Assembly (NCBI RefSeq): GCF_049310925.1
Contig: NZ_JBMERP010000004.1
Coordinates: 1 to 64,000 of the forward strand
Source of the DNA: Virgibacillus_F sp049310925
Lineage (GTDB): Bacteria > Bacillota > Bacilli > Bacillales > Amphibacillaceae
Direction: 5' to 3'
Length of the DNA stretch: 64,000 bases
A program made the translations under genes and the position numbers. The notes beneath the pieces were generated by a model that worked only from the letters and a program-made list of their open reading frames with translations, did no database searches and had not been told where the DNA came from. The first letter of the stretch is position 1. Every line of letters starts with the position of its first letter. Of this stretch, positions 61,860 through 64,000 are shown one piece after another.

Positions 61860-62565
61860 AAGTTGCTCTATAACATTCGCGGTTGATAAAAAATGTGGCG
61901 GAATTGCTGTATTTATTTCTTACCAACCTTCACAAAATTGGTGCTGACCCACGCTGCGGAAAAACACTCGCTTTCCATGGGGAACGCTTCAGCCTCCGAA
62001 GCTGAGCAAAGACCGCTCACTGCGGGGTCTTCAGACTATTCCTTTCCAGGCCACTGAAAAAGCGGTAGATTTTATAACTGTAACTTTTCACTTCAAATTA
62101 GCATCTTGAATATACGTAGACTCCTGCGGGAAGTAAGAGATCGACGAGACCCCGCAGGACGGTAGTCCGAGGAGGCTCGGCACTCTCCCTAAGGTGCGCG
62201 AAGTATATTCGAAGATGCGATGGTAGATAGACACATTTTGTACCATATTTAAGTTTTTCAGCGGCCTCATTCCTTTCCCATAGGAGTCTCGCATTTTTCC
62301 TCCGCTTAAATAGAGGTAGAAAAAGTCCCATGAAACATAAACATCATGTGCGTTTTCTCTATCCTAGTGTAAGCAGAATACGAAGACTCCTGCGGGAACA
62401 GCACGAGTCCGAAGACCCCGGAAGAAGCGTTCTTTGCTTCTGAGGCCGTGCCCGCGGAAAGCGAAGTATTCTGCCGGAACGACGTTGATAAAATTTTCAC
62501 TACGTAGCAGTTTATAGATATTGTGTCATCAACAATAATCTTTCAAAAACAGTCAAAGAAAAAAA
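61860..62565. repeat. composite inverted repeat, copy C, interrupted by MITE
   Basis: It fills the 864-bp gap between the kinase and M20 genes. Left core unit at about 61943-62047 continues at 62279-62310 once the insertion at 62048-62268 is removed; right core unit at about 62375-62490. The right end (about 62495-62560) is the reverse complement of the left end of copy A. Short ORFs here are spurious. Confidence 0.78.
62048..62268. mobile_element. 221-bp MITE-like insertion
   Basis: Terminal inverted repeats AGGCCACTGAAAAA (62048-62061) and TTTTTCAGCGGCCT (62254-62267) differ at one position. The flanks carry the direct repeat ATTCCTTTCC (62038-62047 and 62269-62278). Removing the element restores repeat copy C as seen in copy A. 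It encodes nothing and carries its own variant of the CTCCTGCGGGA / GACCCCGCAGG core. Confidence 0.75.
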
Positions 62566-62680
62566 AGAAAAGAAATTGCCCAGTCTATTACGATGTGAAA
62601 TACTTTGATTAAATCGTTTCTATTGTAATATAGTTCGTGTAATTATGAAAATATATACTAACATAGCTGGAGTGATAAAT

Positions 62681-63847
62681 ATGACTTTACTAGATAAAGC
62701 AAGAGAATTCGCTGGCCAATTAACAGAATGGAGAAGACAGCTGCACCAGAATCCTGAACTGGGATTTGAAGAGCATGTAACGTCAATATTCGTTATGGAA
62801 AAGTTGCACGAAATGGGATATCAGGACGTTACGCGTGTTGCTGAAACTGGAGTAGTTGCCTTGATCCAAGGGGAGCAACCAGGTCAAACAGTAGCGCTAC
62901 GAGCAGATATGGATGCTCTACCAATCCCGGATGAAAAAAATGTACCCTATAAATCCAAAATAGCGGGGGTTGCGCATTTGTGTGGACATGATGGGCATAC
63001 CACAATGCTTCTTGGAGCAGCAAAACTATTAATCTCAAATCCGCCTAAGAAAGGTTCAGTAAAATTGATTTTCCAACCTGCAGAGGAAGGATTATTTGGT
63101 GCAGAAACATTGATTAAGCATGGCGTCCTGCAAAACCCTGAAGTTACAGCAATTGCTGGACTGCATGTTAATCCAGATGTACCAACGGGAGAAGTTACGT
63201 GTGCGGAAAGAGAAGTATGTGCGGCAGCTGACTTTTTTGACTTAGAAATTATTGGAGAAGGTGGACACGCAGCGCATCCACATAAAGCAAAGGATCCAAT
63301 TACGATTACAGCAGAAATTGTTAGTGCATTGCAGCAACTGGTCAGCCGAGAGATTGATCCAATCGCACCAACTGTAATTACCATTGGTCAAATTCATGGT
63401 GGATCTGCAAACAACGCAATTGCTCCGCGTGTGAAAATGGGTGGGACAGTTCGAACATTGGATAATGATGTCCGTTATACAATAGAAGAGAAAATGAATC
63501 GCCTAGTAAAAGGAATGACAGAAGCATTTGGTGTGAGCTACGAACTTAGCTACAATTACTTCTATCCTGCTCTATTAAACGATCGTTCACTTGTACCGAC
63601 TGTAAAAGAAGCAGTTGGTAAGACGCTTGGTGAGGAACATTTCCATATTGCAAAGCCTTCCATGGGTGGGGAAGACTTTTCTTTTTACGCAAATGAAATT
63701 CCAGGCGTATTTTTCAGATTAGGTGTTCGAAACGAGGAGAAAAACGCGGTATATCCGCTTCATAATCCTAAGTTTGACTTAGATGAGGCAGCCTTACCAA
63801 ACGGTGCAGCTGTTTTAGCTCAGTGGGCATTGGATCGGTTGGCATAA
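62681..63847 (+). CDS. M20 family N-acyl-amino acid amidohydrolase
   Basis: A 388-residue M20D metallopeptidase of the aminoacylase/hippurate hydrolase/IAA-amino acid hydrolase group, which removes acyl groups from amino acids using two metal ions. Key blocks: WRRQLHQNPELGFEE (about 15), ALRADMDALPI, HLCGHDGHTTMLLGAA with metal ligands His and Asp, FQPAEEG with catalytic Glu, HAAHPHKAKDP, and SMGGEDFSFY near the end. ATG at 62681 has GGAGTGAT before it; the upstream ATG at 62645 lacks a ribosome site. Single gene behind repeat copy C. Confidence 0.92.
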   Translation: MTLLDKAREFAGQLTEWRRQLHQNPELGFEEHVTSIFVMEKLHEMGYQDVTRVAETGVVALIQGEQPGQTVALRADMDALPIPDEKNVPYKSKIAGVAHLCGHDGHTTMLLGAAKLLISNPPKKGSVKLIFQPAEEGLFGAETLIKHGVLQNPEVTAIAGLHVNPDVPTGEVTCAEREVCAAADFFDLEIIGEGGHAAHPHKAKDPITITAEIVSALQQLVSREIDPIAPTVITIGQIHGGSANNAIAPRVKMGGTVRTLDNDVRYTIEEKMNRLVKGMTEAFGVSYELSYNYFYPALLNDRSLVPTVKEAVGKTLGEEHFHIAKPSMGGEDFSFYANEIPGVFFRLGVRNEEKNAVYPLHNPKFDLDEAALPNGAAVLAQWALDRLA

Positions 63848-63856
63848 GTATTTGTT

Positions 63857-63904
63857 CTCCTTAAGATGGTTTGCAAGGCAAGCATCTAGGGGGAGCTTTT
63901 TTAA
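63857..63904 (+). terminator. terminator after M20 gene
   Basis: Nested pairs CTCC/GGAG, AGATG/CATCT and TTGC/GCAA form one stem, followed by TTTTTT. Confidence 0.75.
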
Positions 63905-64000
63905 TAGAAAAAACAAATACAAATTCAGAATCAACCAAAATGAATACCCTTATACTTTTCAGCTAAAATGTATTACAATGAAGATATACATAATAGGTAT
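63905..64000 (+). other. window end, possible promoter of next gene
   Basis: TACAAT at about 63972-63977 looks like a -10 box with a weak TTATAC-like -35 about 18 bp upstream. A frame beginning at the ATG just before it runs open to the edge for only 11 codons. Nothing firm. Confidence 0.25.

Noticed and set aside
62088..62500. Minus-strand ORFs of 64-77 codons across the 62-kb repeats.
   Set aside because: They run through inverted repeats and the MITE and have no coding character.

Overview
The window looks like a chromosomal segment of a low-GC, endospore-former-type Firmicute, most likely a salt- or alkali-adapted member of the Bacillaceae (Oceanobacillus/Virgibacillus-like). The reasons are an AT-rich sequence with strong AGGAGG-type ribosome sites and frequent TTG/GTG starts, a csrA-hag flagellar locus behind a textbook sigma-D promoter, B. 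subtilis-like orders for glycogen genes (glgBCDAP) and for peptidoglycan-recycling genes (amiE-nagZ-namZ), cre-like CcpA sites, an NhaC-type antiporter, and families of intergenic hairpin repeats of the kind seen in these genera. The genus is inferred, not proven. I saw no rRNA, tRNA or CRISPR array.

Layout. 1-3.4 kb: the end of a DASS-type carboxylate transporter followed by prpD and prpB (2-methylcitrate cycle). 3.5-12.7 kb: single genes (DUF2252 protein, potassium channel, YtcJ-like amidohydrolase, an uncharacterised protein, flavodoxin, MenC/N-acylamino-acid racemase, DMT exporter). 12.9-19.8 kb: a maltooligosaccharide-type operon (binding protein, two permeases, LacI regulator, YesL-like protein, GH13 alpha-glucosidase) with a palindromic operator and a cre-like site. 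20.2-31.7 kb: a MurNAc/cell-wall salvage island. It holds a BadF-type sugar kinase, MurR-type regulator, MurQ and an ABC importer on the plus strand, and secreted NamZ, NagZ and AmiE on the minus strand. Here an ABC importer plus a kinase stands where B. subtilis has the MurP PTS. 31.9-40.1 kb: glycogen synthesis and breakdown operon on the minus strand, with type I pullulanase divergent to it.

43.4-51.5 kb: a complete four-gene Wadjet (JetABCD) plasmid-defence operon of the DUF2397/DUF2398/SMC-like/DUF2399 architecture, followed by a 58-residue coiled-coil ORF. 52-57.7 kb: sigma-D promoter, csrA, a hag leader with CsrA-like sites, flagellin with a basic-residue-free variable domain, and a giant GT2-TPR-(ETK)n-GT4-FkbM methyltransferase fusion that probably glycosylates the flagellin. 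58.2-61.8 kb: NhaC-family antiporter with a response regulator/histidine kinase pair. 62.7-63.8 kb: M20 aminoacylase/hippurate-hydrolase-like enzyme.

Non-coding structure is unusually rich. There are three copies of a roughly 0.45 kb composite inverted repeat (5, 40.5 and 62 kb), the last interrupted by a 221-bp MITE-like insertion with terminal inverted repeats and a target duplication. There is also a fan-like cluster of TCGAGCACC units (43.1 kb), a 126-bp duplicated segment whose differences are largely synonymous (20.0 and 31.8 kb), and a long hairpin inside the glycogen operon. Neither sugar ABC importer has an ATPase gene beside it, so both probably share a distant MsmX-type ATPase.
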